Shown piece after piece: positions 1 to 11,700 of a stretch of 64,000 bases of DNA. Within the stretch, counting starts at the first letter, position 1. Each line of letters starts with the position of its first letter. The notes beneath the pieces are model-generated. The model was given only the letters and a program-made list of their open reading frames with translations. It ran no database searches and was not told the origin of the DNA. Source of the DNA: Whalleya microplaca. Taxonomy: Eukaryota > Ascomycota > Sordariomycetes > Xylariales > Xylariaceae. The stretch lies in NCBI GenBank assembly GCA_022497155.1, contig MU385731.1, positions 310,001-374,000 of the forward strand, written 5' to 3'. The position numbers and the translations under genes are program-made.

Positions 1-327
1 TTAAGAATTAAAGGGGTAATTATAAGTTATATAATAGTTAAGTAATAGCAGGTGTGTGGCTTATAGTAGTTAATATTAAATAATTGTAAAAGAATATAAT
101 GGATTAATAAAATCTTTTTAAAGAACTCGATTTTTAAAATTTTAACAAGTTTACTTAATACTAATGTTAGGTTTTATACTATTTGTATAAACTGAAATAT
201 AAGGGTTAAATAAGGTTAAAAAATCACTTTTTAGAGATAATAATAATTAAGTTAATCTTTATATATATTAGGTGCGCTATAAGTTAGCTATTATTAGCTG
301 TTATATATAGTGGATTTAGGGAAGTAA
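1..327. other. AT-rich degraded DNA, no gene
   Basis: No open frame of useful length is visible on either strand. A purine-rich tract at about 315-327 lies directly before the LTR-like sequence that follows, so the right edge may be the last bases of a retrotransposon interior. A stretch at 38-60 partly matches, in inverted form, bases 520-551; see the rejected list for why this is not called a TIR element. Confidence 0.5.
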
Positions 328-580
328 TGTTACGGCATAAGGCTTATGAGGTGTTATAAGGCTTTATAAGTTATGCAGCTATAAAGTACCTCATTAAACC
401 CTTTATACGTGATTTATTAGACTATATATTTAGTTAAATAACTTAGGTAATCAGGTGAGGAGGTTTTTTTAAGTCAGGCTGTTATATAGCAATTAGCTAA
501 CTTTTTACTCCTCACCTTATAATTTTATAGTAATACACACCTATTACTTAAATGCGCCACCTCTTTTTTAAGCCGTTACA
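328..580 (+). mobile_element. LTR-like sequence (TGT...ACA), possible solo LTR
   Basis: This 253-bp segment begins TGTTACGGCATAAGG after a purine-rich tract and ends CCGTTACA. Its start resembles the family A LTR at 43458, which also follows a purine tract and begins TGTTATGGCACAGGG. Inside are inverted 10-bp arms (AGGTGAGGAG at 453-462 and its complement at 507-516) that could form a hairpin. It is GC-richer than its surroundings. The gypsy relic on its right starts within three bases of its end, so it either inserted there or marks a truncation. No target duplication could be shown. Confidence 0.4.
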
Positions 581-1196
581 TACGTTTTATTTTATAAAAT
601 AAATACCCGATAAACTTATAAAATAAACTTATTTATATAACGTTAATTATAAAAATAATACTTAATTAGTTATTTTAATAATGGTTAATAAAAAGTTATA
701 ATCGTTAATCGATATAAACATTTATAATTTCGGTTTATTTTATAGTCTAAAAATAGCCTATAAATAATAATTTTTATTTAATACTTAATATTTTAAACAA
801 TTTATCCGTAAAGTCTGTAATAAATTAAAGTTCTCGGTTACTCCTAATTAATTAAAGTAGTCTATAAATATATAAAAGTCTATAATAATATATTATCGCT
901 ATATTTTTAGCTATAATAAATCTTATATATAAAATACATTATAATTATTTGCTTAAATAATATATTATTACTAATAAGTTATCACGTCTTTTTTTATTAA
1001 CAGGCATCAATTTAAAATTTATTACTAAATGTTATTAAATTTTTAAAAATATTAACAATAGTTTTAAAAGTCCTAGCTTTTTATCTCTAAAGATTTTAAA
1101 TAATCGGCACTTATAATTATTAACGAAATAATTTATATTAAAAGCTTATTTAAGCCGCTAATATTATTTAACTATTAGCTATTGTTATGGGGCTAG

Positions 1197-1416
1197 TGTG
1201 CTGTGGCACATATATATCGCTTGTTTTTCTCTTTTACTCTTAGACAGACATATATAGCTTAGACGGCCTTGACGCCGAGAATAAACACATCTCTCCTTTC
1301 GATCAATCGCTGTTATAAGTGACTCTTTTGTTTCGTTGCCTTGATTACCTCTAATTAGTTAAGCATGAAGTGGCACTTCTTATACCTCCTTCACCCCGAC
1401 ACCTTGTCCTAAAACA
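1197..1416 (-). mobile_element. Solo LTR inside A1 (short member of the TGTYTTAGGACA family)
   Basis: A 220-bp GC-richer island that is absent from the matching place in copy A2, so it is an insertion. Read on the minus strand it starts TGTTTTAGGACAAGGTGTCG and ends GCACA. The same first 20 or so bases open the 307-bp insertion at 2889 on the other strand. Flanking CTAG (1193-1196) and CTAT (1417-1420) may be a decayed 4-bp target duplication. No internal sequence accompanies it, as expected after LTR-LTR recombination. Confidence 0.65.
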
Positions 1417-2638
1417 CTATTTAATTTTAGCCTAGCTTAAATAGCTTATTAGTAATCGGAAGTAAGCTTTAGTTAATAATTTAATACATAACTAATTTTA
1501 GTTAAAAATTATTAAATAACCCGTATATAACACCAATCGACTAGTTATAAAAAAGTCGGGATATAATAGATTAACGCGGGCGTGTTCCCGGTAAATATTA
1601 AGGTCACGATATATAACGTTAGCTTTTAATAATAAATCTACTAATTCGACGCTAAAATTAAAAAATAAATTCATATCTTAATTTAATATAAATATACCTA
1701 CTTTTTCACCTTATATTTCCATTATAGCTATATCGATATAAAAAATTACTACATTAATAAAAATAAATATTACAGAAAATTAAAAAACGGGTTAAAATAA
1801 GGTTATTATATAATAAGCTTTTTATTTAGCCTTTTGTATTTTTAAATTCTCGAATTTTTTAAATAAAATATTCGCTAATATATTTTCTAATCCTAATTAA
1901 TAAGTAATAATAAAATAATATTAAACTAATAGTTCGGCCCAGCCGGCTTATTAAATATTTAGGAATTTCTTAACACTAAAATACTTTAAAACGCAATAAT
2001 TAGTTATTATGAAAAACAAACGAGAGTTTTATAAGCCGATTAATTTAGCCCTTTAGTTTTATAATATATAAATTACTATTAACATTTTTATGTTATAAAT
2101 ATTATAATTAAATTTAGCCTTTTATATAGTTTCGGAATAATATATAATAAGGTATTATTCGGAATTTTATAAAAGTCGCTAAAATGTTACTCCTATAATT
2201 ATACCTTCAGAAACGTTAGTTTTTAATCTAATCGTTAAATTATATAAAAAATAACGGAATATAAATACGTACGTCAAGCAATATTTTAAGTAATTAAAAA
2301 CTTATTAACATTTATAAATCTAATTAAAAGTTTTTTTCGGGTAAAATTTATAAATAATTTAATTATTTTATTATATTTTTATATAAATTATCGATAAAAG
2401 TTATAAACGCTTAAAAAATTATATATTTTTTTATTTTTAAATTTTCGCTATAACTTAATAGCTCGGATTTTCTTAAAATCTATAGCGATTTTATCGGTAC
2501 TTATAATAAATCCTAAAAACTTAATTTTTTATATATAAAATTTACACTTAAATAAGTCGGCTTATAATTTAATAGCCTATAATCGGGCTAATACTTTATT
2601 AATATATTTAATATAATCGGTCTCGTTTTTAAAAAAAT

Positions 2639-2659
2639 CAAAATATTATTGATATACGC
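2639..2659 (-). pseudogene. Reverse transcriptase catalytic box of A1
   Basis: On the minus strand the bases read AYINNIL within a longer gypsy-like context (NNFYS before it, IF after it). The family consensus has two aspartates (YIDDIL) that bind the catalytic metal ions; both are asparagine here, so the enzyme would be dead even without the stops around it. The same box is present at about 63736-63758 in copy A2, also with both aspartates lost. This motif sets the strand and the superfamily of the element. Confidence 0.75.
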
Positions 2660-2888
2660 GCTATAAAAATTATTTAAATATTTTATTAAAATATTATTAA
2701 TATATCTTTAAAAAGTTAATAATCCGTTGGTTAATTTAAAAAAACCTTATATTTATATACTTAATATTTAGTACGAAAAGTTATGAATTTTTTAATATTT
2801 AAATATATTTATATATAATAAAAAACTTAATAGATTTTAATTTTAATAAATATTTCAGCTTTAAAAATATATAATAAAGTTTTATTAA

Positions 2889-3195
2889 TGTCTTAGGACA
2901 GGGTGTCGAGGTAAATAAAAAGTGAAATATTAAGTTAAAAATAAGTGTATATAATAGCTACTAAAGCTATTTAGTTAAATATATGTCTGCCTAGTGAAAC
3001 TAATAACTATGTGTGACAAGTTAATGAAGTAAATGTGAGGGAAAAAGTCAGCTAAATACGGGTATGTGATCCACTGTAAAATGCCCTATAGAGTGCCCTG
3101 TGGATACCTTGTGAAGTGTTTTATAACGTGGCTCTAAGGGGCTTTTAGTGACTCTTAAGCTGCTATTAATACCCGTAATCCCCTGCCCCGTAACA
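2889..3195 (+). mobile_element. Solo LTR inside A1 (long member of the TGTYTTAGGACA family)
   Basis: A 307-bp insertion, GC-richer than its host, starting TGTCTTAGGACAGGG and ending CCCCGTAACA. The flanks carry TTAA on both sides (2885-2888 and 3196-3199); with one base shifted it can also be read as a 5-bp ATTAA duplication. Copy A2 shows the empty site: its sequence at the end of the window runs straight through TTTTATTAATAAAAGGC. It shares its first bases with the inverted insertion at 1197-1416 but differs at the other end, so the two are relatives rather than one element's pair of LTRs. Confidence 0.75.
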
Positions 3196-5279
3196 TTAAT
3201 AAAGGGCAAAAGGTAATAATCCTTATATATAATAATATTTAGCTTTTAATAATTTACGTAAAAACGTATCCCTTTATTAAACTTAGCTATAAAAAAATTA
3301 AGGGTAGCTTAAAAAGCCGCATTTAATTTAATAAATCCCTTATATAAATTATTTATAATATACTAATAGCAAATTTTTAATTTCTTTAATAACATTTTAT
3401 ATAAAAGGCTATACCTTAATTCGTTAAAAAATTCCTCCAATTAAATTTTATAGTCTACTTTAAGTCGGTAAAAAAGCAATTTATTAAAGTTTACTTTATT
3501 AAATATATCTAAATATTAATAATATACTTTCGGTATTATCTTTAATACTTTTTAATAAAACTTTATTTTATTACGGCTTAAAAATACTTCACTTTTTAAG
3601 TCGTTAATATATCGGTTAATTTCGTACAAATTAATTATTTTTAAGTAATTTTTTTAGCTACGTAATAAAAAACTACCGCTCTAATAAATGCTATATTTAC
3701 CGGTCGGTTATAATATTAAATTAAATAATTACGTCTTAATTTATATCGGCTATATTAATTACGTATAAAATAAGCTTAATTTAAGGCATTTTTATAACAT
3801 TTGCGGCGTTTTTTAAAATAAAAGGCAGCTACTTTTATAGCTTTCCGCTATTAATTAATGCTTTAGCTATAAATAATATACCTTAGTCGGATTTATTAAT
3901 TACTATATAAAATATTAATTCCTTTAGGTTAAATATATAGGCAAATTGCTTTAAAATAATAGCAGGGGTTAATAATATTAAGGCTAAGCGTCGGCTAATA
4001 GCCTTAACTTTTTATAGTTCCGCTTTTAACTCTTTTATACGTTGTTAAATTAAGTTTTTGTTAAATATCGTTTATACTTTCCTAAGTTTCGGAGCTTAAA
4101 AAAATTTCAAAATCTCTTTTAACTTGGGACAACTACGTCGACTTGTTAAGCGGCGCTAATCTTTATTAGTTATTTATTACTTATATCGTTATATATTTTT
4201 TAAAAAGGTTCCTTATCGATTAAAAATCAGCTATTTAATTTTATTAATAGGAATATTAATATCTATAATAAGTCTTTAGTTATTAAAAAATAAAAGACGT
4301 TATTACTTAATATTTATATATATATTATATTTTTCGAACTATTTTTTACCGATAATAATATCGGGGGTTATATTAATAACTATAAAAAAGACATTAGGCA
4401 TATATTGTTATTAGATTTAATAATATGTGAAAATAAGCGTATTTACTATTTAAATTAATTACTTATTATAGCGATTAATGCGACCTAGTTAAAATCCGGT
4501 AATTAGTTAAAATTCCAGATATTTAAAAACTTTACGGGCAAATATTACACTTATAAATATATATTTATTTACTACCGTATTTTATATAAAGATTTTAATA
4601 GTTAAAAATAATTTATTATAAATTATTATACTTTTTAAAAAATGGTTTTCCCTTACATATCTGATTTAAAAAGTCGAATAATATTTTATTTATAATGAAA
4701 TTTATTATCAATATTTTTTTTTAAAAAAAGGTAATATTTTTTAAAAAGGTTAGTTTTTTTAACTAATTTAAAAGCTTATTATAATTCGATTTAAAAACCG
4801 GAATATAATTATATTTAGCTATAATCGATAATAAAAAAACGTTTTTTAACGTTAATTATAATTTTAATTAAACCTTTTTTTATTAAGGCACTCCCGACTA
4901 TAGTAACCCTTTTCTTTATAATACTAGTATCGATTTTTTGCAATAAAAAAAAGCCTTTTTTTTATCGGTTAACTTAGTTATTTAATAATTACTTCCCGAC
5001 ACGCGGGACTTAATCTTTATAATCTTACTTTTATCCGTTTTATTTTTATCTTTATTTTTATTTTTAACATTTTAAAAGTACTTTTTTTTGCTATTTTATA
5101 TATAAAAGCGGTTTCGGATCTAATTAAAGTATAACTGGTAAAATCGTAATTTAAATCGACATAATACGGAATTAAAACAAATTTTAGCTAAATAATTAAA
5201 ACTTATTAAAATTTTTGTTTTTATATAGTAGTAGAAATGCCCGCTTTACTTACGGTATAAATAAATTTATTCTTAAAGG

Positions 5280-6435
5280 CAGGGTTATGATAAATGACTT
5301 AAGTCATTAGTCATTTTTTAGTCACTAATTAACTTGCTAGTTTTAGTCAAGGGTTATGACTAACTAAGCTAGTCTTAGTCAGACCTGCTGACTAACTTAA
5401 GTCATTTGCAAGTTAGTTAGTTAGTGACTGAAAAATGACTAATGACTAGCCAAGCCTTTTTGATTTTTTTAATAATTGTTTAAAGTTTTATATAACTTAT
5501 TTCATTTAAAAGTTAAAAGTTTTATTTTAAATCTAATAACTATAATATAATATATTATAAATATATTATAAGTAAAAACAATATCATGTATTATATTTAA
5601 AAATATATTTAATTTATTATAGTGATTTTTTAAAAACGTGCTTAAACGACGAATTAGAAAATCTTAAATTAAATAGTTTTAATATAAAAGTAACTTTTTA
5701 AATTTAAGTAATATTATAACTATTTTAACATTAGTAGTTATATTATATAATATGCTTATAGTAGATGAGAAAACGGGTATAATAGGTATTGAAATAAAAA
5801 AGATATTAAACTTACTATAGCGAATTTTTAATAAAAATGCTTAAATAACGAATTAGAAAATTTTAACTTAAATAACTTCGATATTATAATAACCACGTAA
5901 GTTTAAATAATAATATTATTATTTTAACGTCGATATATATAATATATAATACCTTTACAGTAAATTAAAAAATAATTATAAGAAGTATTATAATTAAAGG
6001 AATACTTAATTAATTATCGCGATCTTTTAAAAAATATATTTAAACGACGAATTGGAATTTTTTAAATTAAATTATTTTAATATTTAATTAATTAGCTTAT
6101 TTTAATAAATAAAATTACTAGTTTAGCTTCATTAGTTATTAATTAATAAAGTAATATTATAAGTTAATTTAAAATTAAAATATATATAATACTTAAAGCG
6201 GTATTTATTTTTTTAATCTTTTTTTTTAAAAAACTAATTTCTTAATAAGTCATTAGTCATTTTTAAGTGACTAACTAACTTAAGCAAGTTAGTCTTAGTC
6301 AGTCACCTGACTAACTTGCACTAGTCTTAGTCAAATAGCTAACTAACTAGCCTGACTTAAGTCATAGGCCTGACTAACTTAAGTCACTAAATCTAATGAC
6401 TTAAGTCACTAATTAGTGACTTAATCATAACCCTG
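5280..6435. mobile_element. Complete non-autonomous hAT-type element, copy 1
   Basis: A 1156-bp element with terminal CAGGGTTATGAT at the left and its inverse ATCATAACCCTG at the right. It is flanked by a perfect 8-bp target duplication, CTTAAAGG, at 5272-5279 and 6436-6443. CAGGG-type ends with 8-bp duplications are the signature of the hAT superfamily. There is no transposase. About 160-190 bp at each end are packed with TTAGTCA/TGACTAA words and palindromes such as ATGACTTAAGTCAT. The middle is three tandem units of about 199 bp. It sits inside gypsy A1. Movement would have needed a transposase from elsewhere. Copies lie at about 7925-8731 (left end lost), 25237-26422 and 59490-59735 (right end only). 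Confidence 0.85.
5611..6110. repeat. Three tandem ~199-bp units inside hAT copy 1
   Basis: Units open at about 5611, 5809 and 6008 with variants of AATTTATTATAGTGATTTTT, followed some 25 bases later by AAACGACGAATT. The spacing is 198 and 199 bp. The same three-unit layout is seen at 25599, 25797 and 25996 in copy 3 and at 7976, 8174 and 8373 in copy 2, so the repeat array belongs to the element and was not formed after insertion. Confidence 0.75.
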
Positions 6436-6443
6436 CTTAAAGG

Positions 6444-7925
6444 TATTAAAATTAGTATTAGGTATTATTTCTATATTATAAAATTCCGCTTTTACTTTTT
6501 CCGATTAATTATAATCGAAATATTATTAGTATAAACGGGTAAATAGAGTTTTTATATTAGTAATTTTATCCAAATATATCTTTCGGAAATAAAGTCGGAA
6601 ATCTTTAGCTATATTACCTTTTAATCGGGATTACATTTTAACAAGTTTCGTACAATCGGAATTAAAATAATCTATATTAATAATTAGTTTATTTTATTTT
6701 AAATATATTAATTTTTAAACTCTGTAATATTTTTATCGGGATTATTATAAAAATTAAGCATATTAATTTTAGTGCTTTTTTTTAACTTAAAAGTAAAAAT
6801 AATAGTTATTATATTAGTTTCGCGAAAGCGTTCTTTTAAATTTACAATTTCGTAATTGTAATTTTTTAATTATTTATCTTATCGGCTTACCTTATTTAAT
6901 ACAATATTTAATTTTAATTTAAAAACGGGAATATCTTTACCTATATTAAAGCTTAAATAGTGAGAGTAGTAAAAAGATTAAATTTTAATAAATCAAGATT
7001 ATCGTTAGGAAAGTTTTTTTTAGTAGCCCCGCTTTTAGCGGGTAAGTTAATAAATGAGGTAAAGGTAAATAAAACACTCGATTTTTAACAGCTTATATTA
7101 TAATAGGTACGGGATAAATATAACTAAATTAAATAATCTTTTTTTTTAATTATTTCGGGAGAACTATAATATTTCATTATAAACTTTATTTCCTCGATTA
7201 TTTTAAAAAAACACTTACTTAAATTAATAAACTCGCTTTCTGAAAAATAAGGCGGACTTATATAAAACGTTTATATTATAAAGTAATATTCTTATAACCT
7301 TTAATAAGGAATTTATTTAGCCGTTATATACTATTATTATAATATTACGTATTTTAAATTTATTAAATAATGCAACCGGGAATTTTATAAAGGTTTTAAG
7401 GAAGTTATTATAATTAATTATACCTTTACAATTAAGCCAAGCTATAATACCCTTAGCACTTAATAATTAAAACGGGAAAATAAACTTAACCGGCTATTTA
7501 TTATATTTAGCTGCAATAATTTTTATTTGTTTTTATAAATTAACATTTTATACTTTTACGTTAATATTTATAGTTAGCTAAGTTATTTTAAATATAAAAG
7601 TTTTAAAAAGTTCTTACGCGTTTGTTACTATTATATTATTATTTACATAATTATTTATTTTCTATATAATTATAATATTTTAACTAAACTAAAAAAAAAC
7701 CTAGGACATTTGATATATAAATATAAATTAGCGTGCTAGTTTAATAAAATCTACTTACCAATCGGCACTTAAGAAATTACCTCCTATATTACCTCTGTCA
7801 AATCAGATTTACTTATATATATTTTAAATAGCTTCTTTAACTTAGGCGATACGTACGGCAGCTGTAATTATCGGGGTTAAGTTTAATTCGGACTATTATC
7901 TCGGCGTAACTGCCGTAAACTCGGG
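6444..7925 (-). pseudogene. Probable continuation of gypsy A1 (gag/protease side)
   Basis: Removing the hAT element and one copy of its 8-bp duplication joins this stretch to the A1 body, so it should be the upstream part of the same minus-strand element. No capsid, zinc-knuckle or protease motif could be recognised through the stops, and the assignment rests on position alone. It ends where the truncated hAT copy 2 begins. Confidence 0.4.
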
Positions 7926-8731
7926 TTTAAAATATAATATAATAATAATTATGTATTATATTTTAAAAAATATTTAATTTATTATAGTGATTTTTTAATA
8001 AACGTGCTTAAACGACGAATTATAAATTTTCAAATTAAATAATTTTAATATTACTATAATCTGTTTAATTTAATATGTAATAATATGGTTTTAGCGTTAA
8101 TATCTATAATATATAATATACATATAATAAACTAAAAAGGGTTGTAATATTTATTATAATAAAGGAGATATTGAATTTAATACAACTATTTTTTTAAAAA
8201 CGTACTTAAATAATAAATTAAAAAGTTTTAAATTAAATGTTTTTAATATAAAAATAACTTTATAAATTTAAATAATATTATAACTCTTTTACTATTAATA
8301 ATTATATTATATAATATGCTTATAATAAGTCAAGAAACGGCTTTAATAAGTAATATAATAAGAAAGATATTTAATTTATTATAGCGAGTTTTAAGAAAAG
8401 TGTTTAAACGACAAATTAGAAAATTTTAAATTAAATCATTTTAATATTTAATTAATTAGCTTATTTTAATAAGTAAAATTACTATTTTAGCTTCATAAGT
8501 TATAAAGTAATAAAGTAATACTATAAGTTAATTTAAAGTTAAAATATATATAATATTCAAAGCGGTATTTAATTTTTTTAATTTCTTTTTAAAAAAAGTA
8601 ATTTCTTAATAACTCATTAGTCATTTTTAAGTGACTAACTAACTAGCCTAACTTAAGTCACAGGCCTGACTAACTTAAGTTATTAAATCTAATGACTTAA
8701 GTTACTAATTAGTGACTTAATCACAACCTAC
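7925..8731. mobile_element. hAT-type element, copy 2 (left end missing)
   Basis: Matches the interior and right end of copy 1: three internal units at about 7976, 8174 and 8373, then the region rich in GTCATTAGTCATTTTTAAGTGACTAACTAA words (read in parts), ending near 8731 with a decayed terminus (ACAACCTAC where copy 1 has ATAACCCTG). The left terminal array is absent, so it is truncated or was cut by a later rearrangement. The right-end array is shorter than in copy 1, lacking a block of about 60 bp. Confidence 0.7.
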
Positions 8732-11700
8732 CTTTATATAATAAACAGTTAAAAGTCCCGCGTTATATCCGGTAAAATAACTAAAATAAAGCGGCTAAAA
8801 ATAGATAATAAACGAAATTATATAATAAGTCTGTTTAAAAATTAAATTCTTATAAAAAATAAAAAGTTTTTTTTAAAATCTCGTATAAATATATGAAAAC
8901 ATTTAATTTATATAATAAATATTATATATAAACTATTACTAACTCGGGTTATTCATAATAACTTGATTAATTTATATAAGATTTTAATATTTAAAAAAAA
9001 CCGTAACTATATTAAAAAACCGTACGACATTTTATATAATAAAGTACGACTTTTTACTACTTATTATCGATAGCTAGAAATTATAAAAAACTAATATTAT
9101 ACGGTATTTTTTAATATTTTTTCCGGCTGCGTAAAAAACTTTTATTTTAACTATATCGGCTTAAATAAAAAATAAAATAAAATATACGTAGTAATGAATA
9201 CGTACTTTAAGTTTAACTTTAACTGTAATATTTATTAAATTAATGAAATTATTTTTATTTTTATATAAACTAAAAAAAAAATCCTAATAAAACGATAATA
9301 AAAATATTAAGAATATTGTTTAAACGATTTTAATTTATATAATAAACGTTAAAAAACAGATATTAAAAAGAACTTCTGTTAGATATAGTTATTACTCGAA
9401 TATATTACGAAATACTAGAACTAAAAATAGCTTTTATATTATAAAAACTAAGATACGAGATATTATTTTTTAATTTATAAATATCGTTTTCAAAAGTAAT
9501 AAATAAAGGGTTAATATAATATATATATAATACAATATTAAATATTACCTATATTAACCGATAATATAAATCTAACTATAAAAATAAATAAAAATAATTA
9601 TTTAATAAAAAGAAATGTTCCCGTATAATATTACCGATAAAGCGGAATAATAACATACCTTTTAAACTATTACTTTTCCGAATAATATATATAATATTAT
9701 AAAAAATATTTCGCATATAAAAAAGTAAAATATTAGTCGATAAATTATTTAAAATTAAAACAAATATAAAAAACTAATATTTATAAATATATTAAATTTT
9801 AAAATAAGAAATATCGCATAGAAATTTTAATATATACCTTATAAAATATAAAGAAACCTTATGATTATTAAATATATACGAAACCGATAAATTAAATTCC
9901 GAAAACGAAATTTAATTTAATTACTTAATAAATCTTATATTTTCTTACTATATAATAAACGAAAATATTTATATAATACTTAACCTTATAAAAGTAACCT
10001 AATTTATATTATAAAGCTTATATAATATAATATATTAAAGTAAATTATAAAATATAAAAGTAACGAAATTTTCTACTATAAAAAACCACAAATTTTAATA
10101 TATTTTAAAGAAAACTTAAATATTAATATTATATAAAAACTAAAATTTATATATATTAAGTTTAATCAATATAAAACTTTTTTTAATTAGTATAATATAA
10201 ATAAAAAAACCTTTTAAAATAAGTTACGTATTATTTTTTAAAAATATCGACGCCGTTTTTATTTTCGCTTTAAAACGCCGATAATTTAAAAGCGTATTTT
10301 AATAATATCCTTAATATTATCGTATAATAAAACAGTAAAATAATTCTTATAATATAAAAATAAAAATATCTATATTTTAATATTAATTATATAAAAACTA
10401 AAACGTTTTTTATAAAAATAAAACTTAAAAAATTATATTGTCGCTTTAAATACCCTCGTACGAAATCATTATATAAATACCTTAAAAATATAAGCTATAA
10501 TATTATTAAAAAACTCGTATTAAAAAAAATCCGGAAATTTTCCTACTAATATTAATCGCATAATTTTATCCCTTGAAAATTTAAATTCTCGCTAAAAAAA
10601 TAAAAGTTATTTTAATTATTAAATTATTATAAACGTTATATAATTAAACAATTAAAACGTTTTATACATTATTAATATAAATATAAACTTTTAAATAGCT
10701 ATATTTTATAAGTCGTTATTTATACGAAATGCTTAAAATATATTATATAAATATTAAATATATATTTATATTAAATTACTAAATTATATCGTATATAATT
10801 TTAATATAAATTTTACGTCTAACAGATTTCGGAAAAACTTAAAAATTATAAGTGTTTCATATAAGAAATTGCTAATTAAAATATATTAAATAATAAAAAA
10901 AGTCGAACGTTTATATATATCATTAAAATAAACATACAATATATTAAAAGCAAAAATTAGCTATTATATAAATAATAAAATTATTTTATAAATAATAATT
11001 AAAACTTTAAATAATATAGCCGGATTTAATAATACTATACTTATATTTCTAGTTTTTAAAATATACTTTAAAATTAATTAAAACTTACTAATATTACCCG
11101 ATATTATATAATAAATAAAAGCGGTATAAAAAGTAATAAAAATATTAAAACATATTTATACAGAAATTAAAATTAAGTAAGTAATTAATACGCGAAATAA
11201 ACTAAATATATACGAAATATTATTTTTACTATTTAAAAATAAAATTTTAATCTAAAAAAATAAAGCTAAAAAAAGCCGTATAAAATTAAATAGATTAACA
11301 GCTATACCGTTATAATTAATATAATAAATAATTAAATTCAATTTCGCGCGATATATATTAAATTTTACTATTATATAAAAAAGGTTATATTATTAAAAGA
11401 CTTAAAAAATACTCGTATAATAATACCGGTATAACTAAAACAAATATAGCTAAAATAATATAGAAAGCTAAAAAAATGCCGTATAATAACTTATTATTAA
11501 TAATATATAATAATTTATTAACGCTATATATTAATTTATATAAGAAAAGCCGATTATTAATTAGCGATTAAATTGTAATATAATAATATTTTTACTATTT
11601 TTAAAGTCCCGTTTAAAAAATTAAATATTATAAAAGTTAACGCACTAATAATTTAAAATATATTTCGTTTTATATAATATAACGCCGAGAAATATAAAGT

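Larger units (their letters stand above)
583..5271 (-). mobile_element. Family A Ty3/gypsy relic, copy A1 (pol, RIP-degraded)
   Basis: A minus-strand retrotransposon body. It aligns by eye over its first 2.3 kb with copy A2 (61481-64000) and, inverted, with copy B (41405-42470). The integrase C-terminal part lies at the left, reverse transcriptase near 2.4-2.9 kb, and protease/gag should lie further right. The catalytic box reads AYINNIL where this family normally has YIDDIL, as expected from G-to-A decay. Stops occur throughout. It is interrupted by solo LTRs at 1197-1416 and 2889-3195 and by the hAT-like element at 5280, after which 6444-7925 probably continues it. Its 3' end and LTR are missing, cut at 583. 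It encodes no working protein. Confidence 0.75.

Noticed and set aside
38..551. Possible ~510-bp element with imperfect terminal inverted repeats (TAAGTAATAGCAGGTGTGTGG and its near-complement)
   Set aside because: The match has gaps, there is no target duplication, and the TGT...ACA segment at 328-580 with a preceding purine tract explains the right half better.
5280..6435. The ~199-bp repeats as a CRISPR array
   Set aside because: The units are contiguous, diverged throughout and lie inside a transposon; there are no short direct repeats with unique spacers.
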